From contig JBIOJM010000179.1 in the NCBI GenBank assembly GCA_044450785.1, positions 1 to 19,762 of the forward strand: a DNA stretch of 19,762 nt, written 5' to 3'. Below, piece after piece: positions 1 to 8,969 of this stretch. How positions within the stretch are numbered: the first letter of the stretch is position 1; every line of letters starts with the position of its first letter. The position numbers and the translations under genes are program-made. Origin of the DNA: JBIOJM01 sp044450785 (GTDB lineage Bacteria > Planctomycetota > Planctomycetia > Isosphaerales > Isosphaeraceae). The notes beneath the pieces are model-generated. The model was given only the letters and a program-made list of their open reading frames with translations, made no database searches and had not been told where the DNA came from.

Positions 1-776
1 ACCAGCACCTGAACCAGAAGTTCGAGGCGTCGGTCGACGGTCTCAGGGTTTACCGCGAAGTCATGGGTTTCGAGAAGACCTTCAACAACGGGGACGGCTC
101 GCTGGGCATGGCTCTCCCGATCAACACCGTCTCGGCCAACTCGACGATCACAGGGAAATTCGCGAAGCTGGCCGGAACGAGCACATCCACCGGTGATCTC
201 TCATTCTTCGGCAAGTATGTCTTCGTGCGCGACCCTGCCAGCGGAAGCCTGGTCTCGGGGGGCCTGGCAATCAGCACGCCGAACGGCCCGGCGAATTTTG
301 CCGGGGCGAAGTACCTGGCGAGCCTGGACAGCACGTTCATCCAGCCGTTCGTCGGCTACATCTGGAGCCGGGATCGGTTTTACCTCCATGGCTTCACGGC
401 ACTCGACACACCCGCGTCACTCCGTCTGTCGACCATGCTCTTCAACGACGTCGGCATCGGCTATTTCGTCCTCAGAAGTACCGACCCGCAAGACTGGCTG
501 ACCGCGATCGCACCCACCTTCGAGGTTCACGTCAACACGCCCCTGACCCACGGCGACTGGACCAACCGCAACGACCCCGGTGGCGTGCCCAACGTCGTCG
601 ACCTGACCTACGGCATCAACTTCGAGTTCAACCGTCGCTCCATCCTCACCTTCGGTCTCGTCACCCCGGTCACGGGCCCCAAACCCTTCGACTACGAGGC
701 TTTGATCCTGTTCAACGTGTTCTTCGGCCGCACCCGCCGAACAATGCAAGGTAATCCACCCATGCTTGGAGGCTGA
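1..776 (+). CDS. Partial C-terminal part of a probable outer-membrane beta-barrel (transporter-type) protein
   Basis: The reading frame is open from base 3 to the TGA at 774-776, giving about 257 residues. An internal ATG at 63 is not needed as a start because the frame already runs in from the left edge. The protein alternates polar and hydrophobic/aromatic residues in short strand-like stretches (for example FIQPFVGYIW, RFYLHGFTAL, GINFEFNRRSILTFGLVTPV) and ends with a hydrophobic strand ALILFNVFF before a short Arg-rich tail. This pattern fits a bacterial outer-membrane barrel, and planctomycetes carry many uncharacterised proteins of this kind. There is no cytoplasmic enzyme motif. The N-terminus and any signal peptide lie outside the window. 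The substrate is unknown; a soluble beta-sandwich protein is the main alternative. Confidence 0.6.
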   Translation, partial: QHLNQKFEASVDGLRVYREVMGFEKTFNNGDGSLGMALPINTVSANSTITGKFAKLAGTSTSTGDLSFFGKYVFVRDPASGSLVSGGLAISTPNGPANFAGAKYLASLDSTFIQPFVGYIWSRDRFYLHGFTALDTPASLRLSTMLFNDVGIGYFVLRSTDPQDWLTAIAPTFEVHVNTPLTHGDWTNRNDPGGVPNVVDLTYGINFEFNRRSILTFGLVTPVTGPKPFDYEALILFNVFFGRTRRTMQGNPPMLGG

Positions 777-803
777 GCTTGCATTGTCCCTGACTTAGGT
801 TAG

Positions 804-809
804 GATAAT
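804..809 (+). promoter_or_regulatory. Possible -10 element upstream of the beta-helix gene
   Basis: The hexamer GATAAT lies in a locally AT-richer stretch (taggataattaag) 53 bases before the ATG of the beta-helix gene, in the 86-base gap after the upstream stop codon. A convincing -35 at 16-18 bases is not visible, so this is only a weak promoter candidate. Confidence 0.2.
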
Positions 810-862
810 TAAGCAGTCTCGCTTCGATTTGCCAGGACCTCCCATCCTCTCGAGTCACACCG

Positions 863-3800
863 ATGCGTACCAGACGGTCGAAAACTTCCGGGTTCGCTGA
901 ACGGGGCCGGCGGCGATCTTATCTGCCCGGTATCGATCTGTTTGAAGAACGATTGCTGCTGGCGCTGTTTACCGTCACCAGCGCCGGTGACCCCACCAGC
1001 GGCGACAACAGCGGCACGCTTCGTTATGTCATCAATGAGCTCAATCAGTCAAAAGACTCCAGCAATACGATCAAGTTCTCCATCGGGAGCGGGCCCCAAA
1101 CGATCACAGTGCAAGGGTCACCGCTGCCGGCGATCATGAAGCCGGTCTTCATCGACGGGACCACCCAGGCGGGATTCGATCCCACCAATCCGGTGCCGGT
1201 CATCCAGATCGACGGCCAGTCAAAAATCATGGGCGACGGTCTGACGCTCGCGGCCGGCTCAAGCCTGACGCTCCCGGGCGGCTCAGTCGTGGGCAGCACG
1301 ATCCGGGGACTGTGCATCACCGGCTTCAACGACGGCGCCGGCATTCATATCGAGTCGTCGAACGGGAACCTCGTTCAGGGCAACTGTCTGGAGGCCAACC
1401 TTGATGGCCTCGTGATCGATCATGCCGCCGATAACACGATCGGTGGTACGACGGACGCCCAGCGCAACGTCATTGCCTTCAGCGGTAGCACCGGCCTTGC
1501 GATGACGAGCGCGAATGGGACCCAGATCCTGGGCAATCGGTTCGGCACCGACATCACGGGCGCGGTTTTTCTGGGCAGGAACTCCGGCGATGGCATCAGT
1601 CTCGTCAACTGCAGTGACGTTACGATCGGCGGCACGGTTTCCGGAGGCGGCAACGTCGTGTCCGGCAGCGACGGCAATGGTATCTTCCTGTCGAATTCCT
1701 CTGATGTCCAGATCCTCGGCAACTGGCTCGGCACCGACATCAACGGAACGAGAGGAACACTCCAGGATGGATTCGACAAATTCTACAACCAAGGGGACGG
1801 CATTGATGTGGCCAATTGCGACAAAGGCGGCATTACCATCGGCGGCGCTGCGCCTGGTGCTGGCAACGTCGTGTCGAACAACGATGGCAACGGTATTTCG
1901 CTGACGAACTCGAACAACACCCAGCTTCTGGGTAACTGGATCGGCACCAACGTCCATTCTGACCCCGTCCCCAACTCCGGCGACGGAGTATTCATTGGTG
2001 GTTTTCAGGCAAGCTCCAACACGATCGGCGCGATCAACGAACTGAATTCCGGCGGTACCATCAAGACCCTGCATGGCAACATCATCTCTCACAACTACGG
2101 TAGCGGGGTTGAGATCGCTGGCTTCAAGGCAACTTCCAATATGGTGCAGGGCAACGAGATCTTAGCCAACTCCGGTGATGGTGTGCTCATCGGCGGTTTG
2201 GACCCCATCCTCAACACGATTGGCGGGAGCATTTCCGGCGCGTCCAACACGATTTCTGACAACGCCGGCGACGGCGTGGATCTCGCCGGCGACAACTCCG
2301 CCGTTGTCGGCGACGGAACGGGCAACTTGGTGCAGGGCAACCAATTGACTGGGAATGACGGCGACGGCGTGTTCATCGGTTCCTTTTCATTCTTCAACAC
2401 GATCGGGGGAACGATCGGGGGAACGGAGGCTGGCGCTGGGAACGCCATCTCGGGGAACCTGAGCAACGGCGTCCAGATCACCGGCAATCTTAACACTGTT
2501 GAGGGCAACTTCATTGGCGGCCTGTCGGGGCGGTCTCCCAACATTGGCAATGGCGTGTTAATTATCGCCCAGGGGCAGTTCAACACGATTGGCGGTACGG
2601 CCGGCAATGCAAGAAACATCATCTCGGGCAACTCCGGCAGCGGCGTTCAGATTCTTGGCAGCGAGGGGCTGTTCGCAGACACTACTGTCCAGGGCAATTA
2701 CATAGGAACCGACGAGAGCGGCAGCAAGCCCGTTCCCAACGGTCAGAACGGCGTTTCGATCATCGGCGGTAATCCCAAACCTGGGAAGCACATCACCATC
2801 AGCGACAACGTGATTTCCGGCAACGGTCAGAACGGAATCTCGATCAACTCCTCCACTGGAGTCCTGATCGCGGGAAACGACATCGGCACCGACCAGAGCG
2901 GCACCGTCGCGCTTCCGAACATGCAATACGGAGTCACGGTCGGCTATAGCTCGGGCAACACAATCGGCGGAACGATCACGAGCGGCAACACCATCTCAGC
3001 CAACCGCCAAAGCGGCATCGTGATCCTGTCATCGACTGGAACCCTGGTGGCGGGCACCTTCATCGGCACGAACAAGAGCGGCACCGTTTCGCTGCAAGCG
3101 CAGCAATACGGCATCTGGGTCATCAACAGTTATTCCCCGAATGCCGACACACCCGCCAACACAATCGGCGGAACGACCCTCGGGGCCGGCAACGTTATCT
3201 CGGGGAACAGCAACGCCAAGAACGGCTTCGGCATCCTGCTCACGTTGTCGTCTGGAACCCTGATCGAAGGCAACCTCATCGGGACCGACATGACGGGCCA
3301 GAAGCCTGTGGGCAATAACGTTGGCGTCCTGATCTTCAATGCCTTCCAGAACACGATCGGCGGATTGACCGCGACGCCGGGCACCAGCGCGGGCAACGTC
3401 ATCTCGGGCAACACCAAGTACGGCATCGAGATCATTGGCGATCAGTCCACAGGCAACCGGGTCCTGGGGAACCTCATTGGCCCCAATTCGTCGGGTCGCG
3501 CGGCGTTTCCATCCGGCTCGAAGGATGCCTCGACCCCCTGGCTCCAGTCAACCGGCGTCCTGATCAGCGACTCGGTTGGAAACACGGTCGGGAGCACGAC
3601 GGCTGCCTCCGGCAACGTCATTGCCGGCAACAACGTCGGTGTCGAGTTCTCCGGTTACGACCCCTCCCTGTACGACTCCTCGAATTACAGCAACGTCCTC
3701 GTCGGCAACAACATCGGGATCGCCAACGATGGGACCGGGATCGGCAATGCGGTCGGTGTCTGGGTGAATAACGTGCCAAAGACCCGGATCGGCCTGCCAG

Positions 3801-4423
3801 GCGCCGGCAACACCATCTCGGGTAATTCGCAAGGCGGCGTCTACATCATCGGCGCGAACGCCAGTGGGAATCTCGTCCAGGGCAACAACATCAGCGGCCT
3901 GGGACCGAACGGACAGTCCTACTACCCGGAACAGGAGAAAAACTCCGCGTACCAATTCCCGATCGGCGTCTACATTGAGAATGCCTCATCGAACACGATC
4001 GGCGGTACCAAGGAAGAGGGAAACACGATCTCCGGCAATAGTGTCGGGGTTTACGTCCTTGGCAGTGCCGGCTCGTCCCAGGGAAACACGATTTCAGGTA
4101 ATGTCATCAACTCAGGTAATGTCATCAACAGCGAGCGCTATGGTATATTGCTGTACAATGCTCCGTACAACACCACCTCGCCCAACCAGATCGGCTACAA
4201 TGGCATCGCCAAATTCCGCGAGTTCTCCGGCGCGGTCCGGCGGACGCAAGCCTCGAGTACGGGCAAGGGCTCGGGCTCAAAGGCGAAGAAACCGGCTCAC
4301 CATTCCAATCATGTCGCGCAGCAATCCCCACGGCGCACGACACTCCACGCGGCGGTCACGGTTGATGGCCGCCAGGTACCAGCGGGCCCGATCCGGAAAC
4401 CCCGTGCTCGAGTCAGCGAGTGA
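863..4423 (+). CDS. Exported right-handed parallel beta-helix repeat protein with LExRxLL-like N-terminus
   Basis: This 1186-residue protein opens with a basic stretch and FEERLLLALF (about residues 27-36), close to the LExRxLL motif found at the N-terminus of many planctomycete exported repeat proteins. A segment resembling 'TVTSAGD..SGTLRYVINELN' follows, which often precedes right-handed beta-helices. From about residue 90 to 1120 it is built of imperfect repeats around NTIGGT, GNVISGN and GNxIGTDxSGT; I count roughly a dozen TIGG-type turns. These are typical of PbH1/NosD-like parallel beta-helices, in which Asn/Gly turns stack in a ladder. The last 60 residues are low-complexity and basic (GKGSGSKAKKPAHH onward) and probably not part of the helix. 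Some family members are polysaccharide lyases or adhesins, but I see no catalytic signature. Its likely place is the cell surface or outside the cell. No strong Shine-Dalgarno is seen before the ATG at 863. Confidence 0.85.
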   Translation: MRTRRSKTSGFAERGRRRSYLPGIDLFEERLLLALFTVTSAGDPTSGDNSGTLRYVINELNQSKDSSNTIKFSIGSGPQTITVQGSPLPAIMKPVFIDGTTQAGFDPTNPVPVIQIDGQSKIMGDGLTLAAGSSLTLPGGSVVGSTIRGLCITGFNDGAGIHIESSNGNLVQGNCLEANLDGLVIDHAADNTIGGTTDAQRNVIAFSGSTGLAMTSANGTQILGNRFGTDITGAVFLGRNSGDGISLVNCSDVTIGGTVSGGGNVVSGSDGNGIFLSNSSDVQILGNWLGTDINGTRGTLQDGFDKFYNQGDGIDVANCDKGGITIGGAAPGAGNVVSNNDGNGISLTNSNNTQLLGNWIGTNVHSDPVPNSGDGVFIGGFQASSNTIGAINELNSGGTIKTLHGNIISHNYGSGVEIAGFKATSNMVQGNEILANSGDGVLIGGLDPILNTIGGSISGASNTISDNAGDGVDLAGDNSAVVGDGTGNLVQGNQLTGNDGDGVFIGSFSFFNTIGGTIGGTEAGAGNAISGNLSNGVQITGNLNTVEGNFIGGLSGRSPNIGNGVLIIAQGQFNTIGGTAGNARNIISGNSGSGVQILGSEGLFADTTVQGNYIGTDESGSKPVPNGQNGVSIIGGNPKPGKHITISDNVISGNGQNGISINSSTGVLIAGNDIGTDQSGTVALPNMQYGVTVGYSSGNTIGGTITSGNTISANRQSGIVILSSTGTLVAGTFIGTNKSGTVSLQAQQYGIWVINSYSPNADTPANTIGGTTLGAGNVISGNSNAKNGFGILLTLSSGTLIEGNLIGTDMTGQKPVGNNVGVLIFNAFQNTIGGLTATPGTSAGNVISGNTKYGIEIIGDQSTGNRVLGNLIGPNSSGRAAFPSGSKDASTPWLQSTGVLISDSVGNTVGSTTAASGNVIAGNNVGVEFSGYDPSLYDSSNYSNVLVGNNIGIANDGTGIGNAVGVWVNNVPKTRIGLPGAGNTISGNSQGGVYIIGANASGNLVQGNNISGLGPNGQSYYPEQEKNSAYQFPIGVYIENASSNTIGGTKEEGNTISGNSVGVYVLGSAGSSQGNTISGNVINSGNVINSERYGILLYNAPYNTTSPNQIGYNGIAKFREFSGAVRRTQASSTGKGSGSKAKKPAHHSNHVAQQSPRRTTLHAAVTVDGRQVPAGPIRKPRARVSE
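2399..2422 (+). repeat. 12-bp tandem duplication inside the beta-helix gene
   Basis: ACGATCGGGGGA occurs twice in a row (2399-2410 and 2411-2422). It is in frame and encodes TIGG twice, a four-codon duplication in a repeat turn. Confidence 0.9.
4094..4129 (+). repeat. Exact 18-bp tandem duplication near the end of the beta-helix gene
   Basis: TCAGGTAATGTCATCAAC is present at 4094-4111 and again at 4112-4129 with no mismatch. The duplication is in frame and adds six residues (SGNVIN twice). Absence of divergence suggests that it is recent, or that the tract slips. Confidence 0.95.
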
Positions 4424-4424
4424 G

Positions 4425-4466
4425 TGATCCGCCCTCGTGATCGGTCGATCGTCACGGTGCGGATCA
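4425..4466. terminator. Hairpin between convergent genes, possible bidirectional terminator
   Basis: The outer arms TGATCCGC (4425-4432) and GCGGATCA (4459-4466) are perfect inverted complements. Inside them CGTGA (4436-4440) pairs with TCACG (4452-4456), leaving an 11-base loop. The structure begins one base after the stop of the beta-helix gene and ends 15 bases before the stop of the convergent CHAT gene. Neither side has a clear T-run, so Rho-independent termination is not certain. The position between two converging genes makes a shared terminator or mRNA 3'-end stabiliser the simplest reading. Confidence 0.45.
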
Positions 4467-4481
4467 AGAGCGTCACGGCGA

Positions 4482-7400
4482 TCACCCGGACCGCGGAGGC
4501 TCCAACGATTGGTGCAGCCGACGGAAATCATCCCGCTCTTTGAGCTGATGGAACTCCTTGAAATCGAGTTGCTTGGCGTCCTTGATCAAACCGTTTTCCA
4601 CTGCTTTCTGAAGGATGACCACGGCCCGCCGGCCATAATCTTCGTCATGCGATGCGTTCATGCACTTCGTCAAGATACTAGCAGCGTTGTAATAGGACTT
4701 AAGGTCCTCGGGCAGGAGGCGCGGAAGTTCCTCGGCGGCCTCGGCCGCCCTGGCGGTCTCTCCCAGCTCGCGGAGAATGATCGATGAGTCCTTGATGGCT
4801 GCGTGGAGATTGGCCCGGTACATCGGGTTCTCTGGGCTCAGGTCCAGCGCCTTTCGACAGTAGCGAATCGACTGCTCGATCGCCAAGCGGGCGTCGTTCC
4901 GCTTGTTGAGCTTCGTCTCAAACAGCAGGGCCATATCCTGGTAGGCGCGGCCCAGCGCGTTCAGGTAACTCGGAACTGGGGGTTGATGATCGGCCAGCCT
5001 GTCCAACGACCCGACGGCCTCACGGGTGGTCGTTTCCGCCAGTGCGGGGTTGCTCGAAGCGAGGTGGTACGCCAGCTCGTTGGCCAACTCGGCGAACTCC
5101 AGGCGGTGATCGGGGAGGTCCGGGAAGTCGGCGACGAGTTTCTTGAGGAGTTGCCGTGCTCGTTCCAGATGTCCCTGGGCCTGGGTCGGCTGCCGATCCT
5201 GCTCCTCGAACTGGCCCAAGTGAAGGCAGACGGATGCGAGCTCTTGCCGATACTGCGGCACGGTGGGAAATTCTTGCGTGAGGGTCTCGAGCTGGTCCTG
5301 CGCTGCCCGCAGCAATTTCAGCCCCTTCTCCGCCACGGTTCCTTGCTTGGCGAGCAACCCTCGTTCGGCGAGCAGCCCCAGGTTGTGCTTGGCCCGGGCC
5401 GACTGCCATCGCTCCCCCGGCAACGTGGGCGGATCTTGAACCATCGCGAGCGCCGCGCGGAGCTCTGTCTCCGCCGCATCCAGCCGGCCCGTGGCGTACA
5501 GGAGCTTGCCCAGGTTGTTCCGGTACCGGCCCAGTCTTGCACGCAGGTCGGCTCGGTCGGGTTGTCCCTTGACCAGCTCTTCCTGGAGCCGAAGAGCATC
5601 ACGGTAGGCCTGCTCGATCACCCGGGCGCTTTCGGAATTGCCTGTCGCCAGGGCCCCGCGCGCCTCGGTGTCACGTGCCCAGAGCACGCCTCTCTGATAG
5701 GCAAGCTCCGCCCGCCTCTGGCGATCGGCCAGGAGGGTCGAGGAAGCGAGCGGCTCGATGCTGGTGCCGGCGGCCTGCAACTGCTTCTCGGCTTCCTGGT
5801 AGCGGTGCAATTCCTTGTAGAGCACACCCAGCCCGAGCTGGCTTCTCACAAGATCGCGGCGGTAGTCGTCCGGCGTGGGAGATTCCGCCGAGAGAGCCGT
5901 CCTGGGAGCTTCCGCCGAGAGAGCCGAGAGGAGCCCGATCGCCTGCCGATAGAATTCCTCGGACCCGGAGTAATCCCCCATCATCTCGAGGATATCGCCC
6001 AGCCGGCTGTCGGACCTGCCGACGACCCAGCGCAACAGCGTGCTCGCTCCAGCAACCCTGTTCTTCCTGAGGTTCTCGTATCCTTCCTTCGCCTTCTCGA
6101 GCAGGCGTAGGCGTACTGGCTCCATCTGCGGGATATCCGCCAGGTCAACATCGGCGACCTCGGTCAGCAGGTCATCCAGTCCCTGACAGGCGACACGGAG
6201 GCTCTCCTGGGCCTTCTTCTCGTTGGCCTTGGCCCAGGTTTCGCTGAGCCGGGCCTGGGTTTCGCTTTTCATGGCCCTGGAACTCTGGTTCAGGGCCACG
6301 AGTCCGATCGCACCAAAAACGATGGCGGCACACGCAGCAGCGCAGGTGCCGGCCAGCAATTTACGGATCTGCTGCCGTCGTTTTGCTCGTTCGCGTTCCA
6401 ATTGGGCTCTCTCCTGCCGGTGACGTTCCTCCTCGTCCTGTTCAGCCTGCCAGGCCGCGGCGACCTTGGCCAGGGCATCATGGCCCAGGCGGATGAACGG
6501 GCGAGGCTCAGTTCCCTCGACGCGGAGCTCGTCCTCACGCAGGAGGCGCACCGACACGGCCGCCTCCAACACTCGGGCGAACGGTACCGAACCGTTCCAG
6601 GAACTTTCCAGGGCATGCCGCGGCGCCAGCCAGGTCGTCAGCGTCCCGTCGACTTGCCGGCTGTAGAGCCGGGTGAAGAGGGCCTTGAAGGCCTGTCGAT
6701 CAGACGGGCCAAGCCCGAGCGATCGTTCCAGGGCTTCCTCGGCGAACGCTTTCAGACCCCCTTCCACGCCGCGGATCGCCTCCAGGTCCTCACGGGTGAT
6801 CACCCCGTCCGAGTCCCGCTGAGACCGCTTCCGCTCGTAGAGCTGGGTGCAGATGACCTGGATCAGCGGAAGGACGCTGTCCTGGTGCTCTGTCCTCAAG
6901 CCTAGGCCATCTTCGGCGATCTGGGCGGCGACCCCCTCGCCGAACCGGAAACCGTACTTCTCTCGGGGCGATGGTTGCCCCGGGGCAATTGGTGAATCCA
7001 AGGTCGGGCGCTCGATCGCCGCGATCAACGAGGGCAGGGAGAAATCACGGAGCAAGTCATCCCTCACCCCCGAGAAATCGCGGCGGCCGGCCCGCAGGTG
7101 ATCGAGCAGGCGGCCGTAGTACTCGGTCCGGAGCGAGACGATCAGCTTGACGTCGGCCTTGATGTCGACCAGGCGCTGGAGCATCCTGAGCGTGTGGTCC
7201 CGATTGCTGACCTCGGCAGGCGTCCGTGCCATTGTGAAGAGTTCCTCGGCCTGGTCGACGATCAGGACGAGGGCGTGGGGCAATCGGGCGGCCAGCCGGG
7301 TCAGCAGGTCTTTCAACAGGCCGGCATCCTGCGTCAACGCCGCGCGGAGCGCGGTGTAATCCGCAGGTCGCCCCAGCACAAGATCGATCGCCTGGCGCAG

Positions 7401-8969
7401 GTCGATCCGAATCGGCTCGCCTGAGGGCGTCTGGTACTCCAGCGGGCGCCCCGTCGCATCGAGGAGGGCCTGTGCGATCTGGCCGATGGGGTCCTTGGCC
7501 AGGTGGATGATGACGATCGTATCGTCGTCCCGGCGGAGGAAGCGGTAGCCGAAGCACTCCTCTTCCAGGTAGGGAATCAGGCCGGCCCGCAGGAACGACG
7601 ACTTGCCCAGGCCGCTCTCGCCATGCAGGATCAAGATCCGCGTATCCGACCGGTCGAGCGTCGCGGCGAACCGGACGATGTCGCCGTCGCGGCCCGTGAA
7701 CAGGGCGCGGTCGGCGCGGTCGTAGTAGCCCAGCGAGCGGTACGGTTGGGCGGGCAGCACGGGAGGTTGGCGGACCGCCCTCGCCATCATCTTGAGGGCC
7801 GGCGCCTGGAGCCGGACGCCGGCCACCGGACCCATCTCATGGATCGAGAGCTGGTCCGCTTCGGGGCCATCGTCGCCGATCTTCACGCGGATCTCAGGCG
7901 GGCAATGGGCGCCGTAGAGCAGGCCCAAGGGCGCCATCTTCAGCCGCAGCCCGTGGAGCAGCTCGCCCAGGGGCCGCCCCTCCAGGAGGAAGCCGCGCAG
8001 AAACTCCAGGCCCAGCTCGTTGGCGAAGTTGTCGATCGTCTGCTGCTCGGTCGCGATCGCCCCGGTGAATCCGAAGCTGTGGAGCACGTCCAGGAACGAC
8101 CCGGCCTGCCCGGCCTCGGCCGTCTGGCAGGCGTTGAGGAACGCCAGCATCCCCTCGGGCCGTTCGCGGTCGTCGAAGCTACGGAGCAGATTCCTCAGGT
8201 CGCTCGGGGTGACGGTCTCGTGATTACCCAGCGTCAAGTAGTCCGGGGTGGCATGCCCGAGGTAATAGAAAAGCTGGGGGTATCCTTCCTCCATCGCCTG
8301 CTCCAGCTCCGCCATCGAGCCGACCCGCGTGATCCCCGTGTCGCTCAAGAACTGGTCGAGCTTCTGCTTCTGATCCTCGTGCATCTCCTCGTAGATATCC
8401 GGGTTGATCGCCGCGATGACCCGGGGATTGCTCCAGACCGGCAGCCTCCGCAACGGCTCGACCCGGCGCCCGCTGGTCAGGTTGTAGCGGATCGACCAGA
8501 ACGGCCGCCACCGCTCGGCGCCCTTTCCGCTCTGGAACGCCGGCTTATGCTTGGCCGGCCGCTCGTCGTAGACCAGGTTCCAGGGGACGGAGAGGTACGC
8601 GCGTGTGTCCGCCGACTGCTCTTCGACCACGATCTCCAGGCCGGTCAGGCTCGACTTCCGCCGCAGCTCCTCGATCCATCGCCGCACCTTCTTGGCCGTA
8701 TCCTCCTCGGTCGGCAACAGGCAGTTATAGAGCCGGAAGCCCGCCTCGGCCAGCCCGTACGACGGTTCCCAGGGCACCGGCCCGTCGCCAGACTGGTTCA
8801 GCGCGTAGACCATCTCCCCCAGGGCCTTGCGGACCGTCTGGGTCGCCTCGCGCAGCTCGCCCAGTTTCGCCCCGGCGATCACGTAAGGTCGAAAGAAACC
8901 CCCGCCCGAGGACCAGATCAACTCAACCTGGCTCTCCCGATTCAAGACCTGGCAGACGATCTCGCCCAT
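4482..8969 (-). CDS. CHAT domain - STAND NTPase - transmembrane - TPR protein
   Basis: This is a 1495-residue multidomain protein. Residues about 1-370 form a CHAT (caspase-HetF-associated with TPRs) domain with the family's dyad visible: His239 in YYLGHA and Cys281 in LNACQTA. A STAND NTPase of the nSTAND1 type follows (about 408-840), opening with SLGYYDRADRALFTGRD. Its Walker A is GESGLGKSS at 450-458 (Lys456) and its Walker B is LVLIVD ending at Asp572. A charged coiled stretch (QAEQDEEERHRQERAQ) leads into one hydrophobic segment at 871-893. After that comes a long helical TPR-like region (about 980-1480). CHAT domains are cysteine peptidases related to caspases/separase, and STAND NTPases act as signal-gated switches. 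The inferred role is a membrane-anchored stress or defence switch that would activate proteolysis on sensing a ligand. The start is supported by a GGGAG stretch about nine bases upstream of the ATG. It is transcribed divergently from the metabolic cluster. The ligand and target are unknown. Confidence 0.9.
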   Translation of the reverse strand: MGEIVCQVLNRESQVELIWSSGGGFFRPYVIAGAKLGELREATQTVRKALGEMVYALNQSGDGPVPWEPSYGLAEAGFRLYNCLLPTEEDTAKKVRRWIEELRRKSSLTGLEIVVEEQSADTRAYLSVPWNLVYDERPAKHKPAFQSGKGAERWRPFWSIRYNLTSGRRVEPLRRLPVWSNPRVIAAINPDIYEEMHEDQKQKLDQFLSDTGITRVGSMAELEQAMEEGYPQLFYYLGHATPDYLTLGNHETVTPSDLRNLLRSFDDRERPEGMLAFLNACQTAEAGQAGSFLDVLHSFGFTGAIATEQQTIDNFANELGLEFLRGFLLEGRPLGELLHGLRLKMAPLGLLYGAHCPPEIRVKIGDDGPEADQLSIHEMGPVAGVRLQAPALKMMARAVRQPPVLPAQPYRSLGYYDRADRALFTGRDGDIVRFAATLDRSDTRILILHGESGLGKSSFLRAGLIPYLEEECFGYRFLRRDDDTIVIIHLAKDPIGQIAQALLDATGRPLEYQTPSGEPIRIDLRQAIDLVLGRPADYTALRAALTQDAGLLKDLLTRLAARLPHALVLIVDQAEELFTMARTPAEVSNRDHTLRMLQRLVDIKADVKLIVSLRTEYYGRLLDHLRAGRRDFSGVRDDLLRDFSLPSLIAAIERPTLDSPIAPGQPSPREKYGFRFGEGVAAQIAEDGLGLRTEHQDSVLPLIQVICTQLYERKRSQRDSDGVITREDLEAIRGVEGGLKAFAEEALERSLGLGPSDRQAFKALFTRLYSRQVDGTLTTWLAPRHALESSWNGSVPFARVLEAAVSVRLLREDELRVEGTEPRPFIRLGHDALAKVAAAWQAEQDEEERHRQERAQLERERAKRRQQIRKLLAGTCAAACAAIVFGAIGLVALNQSSRAMKSETQARLSETWAKANEKKAQESLRVACQGLDDLLTEVADVDLADIPQMEPVRLRLLEKAKEGYENLRKNRVAGASTLLRWVVGRSDSRLGDILEMMGDYSGSEEFYRQAIGLLSALSAEAPRTALSAESPTPDDYRRDLVRSQLGLGVLYKELHRYQEAEKQLQAAGTSIEPLASSTLLADRQRRAELAYQRGVLWARDTEARGALATGNSESARVIEQAYRDALRLQEELVKGQPDRADLRARLGRYRNNLGKLLYATGRLDAAETELRAALAMVQDPPTLPGERWQSARAKHNLGLLAERGLLAKQGTVAEKGLKLLRAAQDQLETLTQEFPTVPQYRQELASVCLHLGQFEEQDRQPTQAQGHLERARQLLKKLVADFPDLPDHRLEFAELANELAYHLASSNPALAETTTREAVGSLDRLADHQPPVPSYLNALGRAYQDMALLFETKLNKRNDARLAIEQSIRYCRKALDLSPENPMYRANLHAAIKDSSIILRELGETARAAEAAEELPRLLPEDLKSYYNAASILTKCMNASHDEDYGRRAVVILQKAVENGLIKDAKQLDFKEFHQLKERDDFRRLHQSLEPPRSG
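5876..5926 (-). repeat. 27-bp-spaced in-frame duplication in the TPR region
   Basis: A 24-base unit (5876-5899) recurs 27 bases on (5903-5926) with one mismatch. The core TTCCGCCGAGAGAGCCG is exact at 5883-5899 and 5910-5926. Read on the minus strand it duplicates nine codons, giving the two LSAE motifs in SALSAEAPRTALSAESP. It lies in a loop between predicted TPR helices. Confidence 0.9.

Noticed and set aside
1400..4130. Regularly spaced repeats that might suggest a CRISPR array or satellite
   Set aside because: The repeats are degenerate, vary in spacing, keep the reading frame and encode NTIGG/GNVISGN turns, so they are protein beta-helix repeats.
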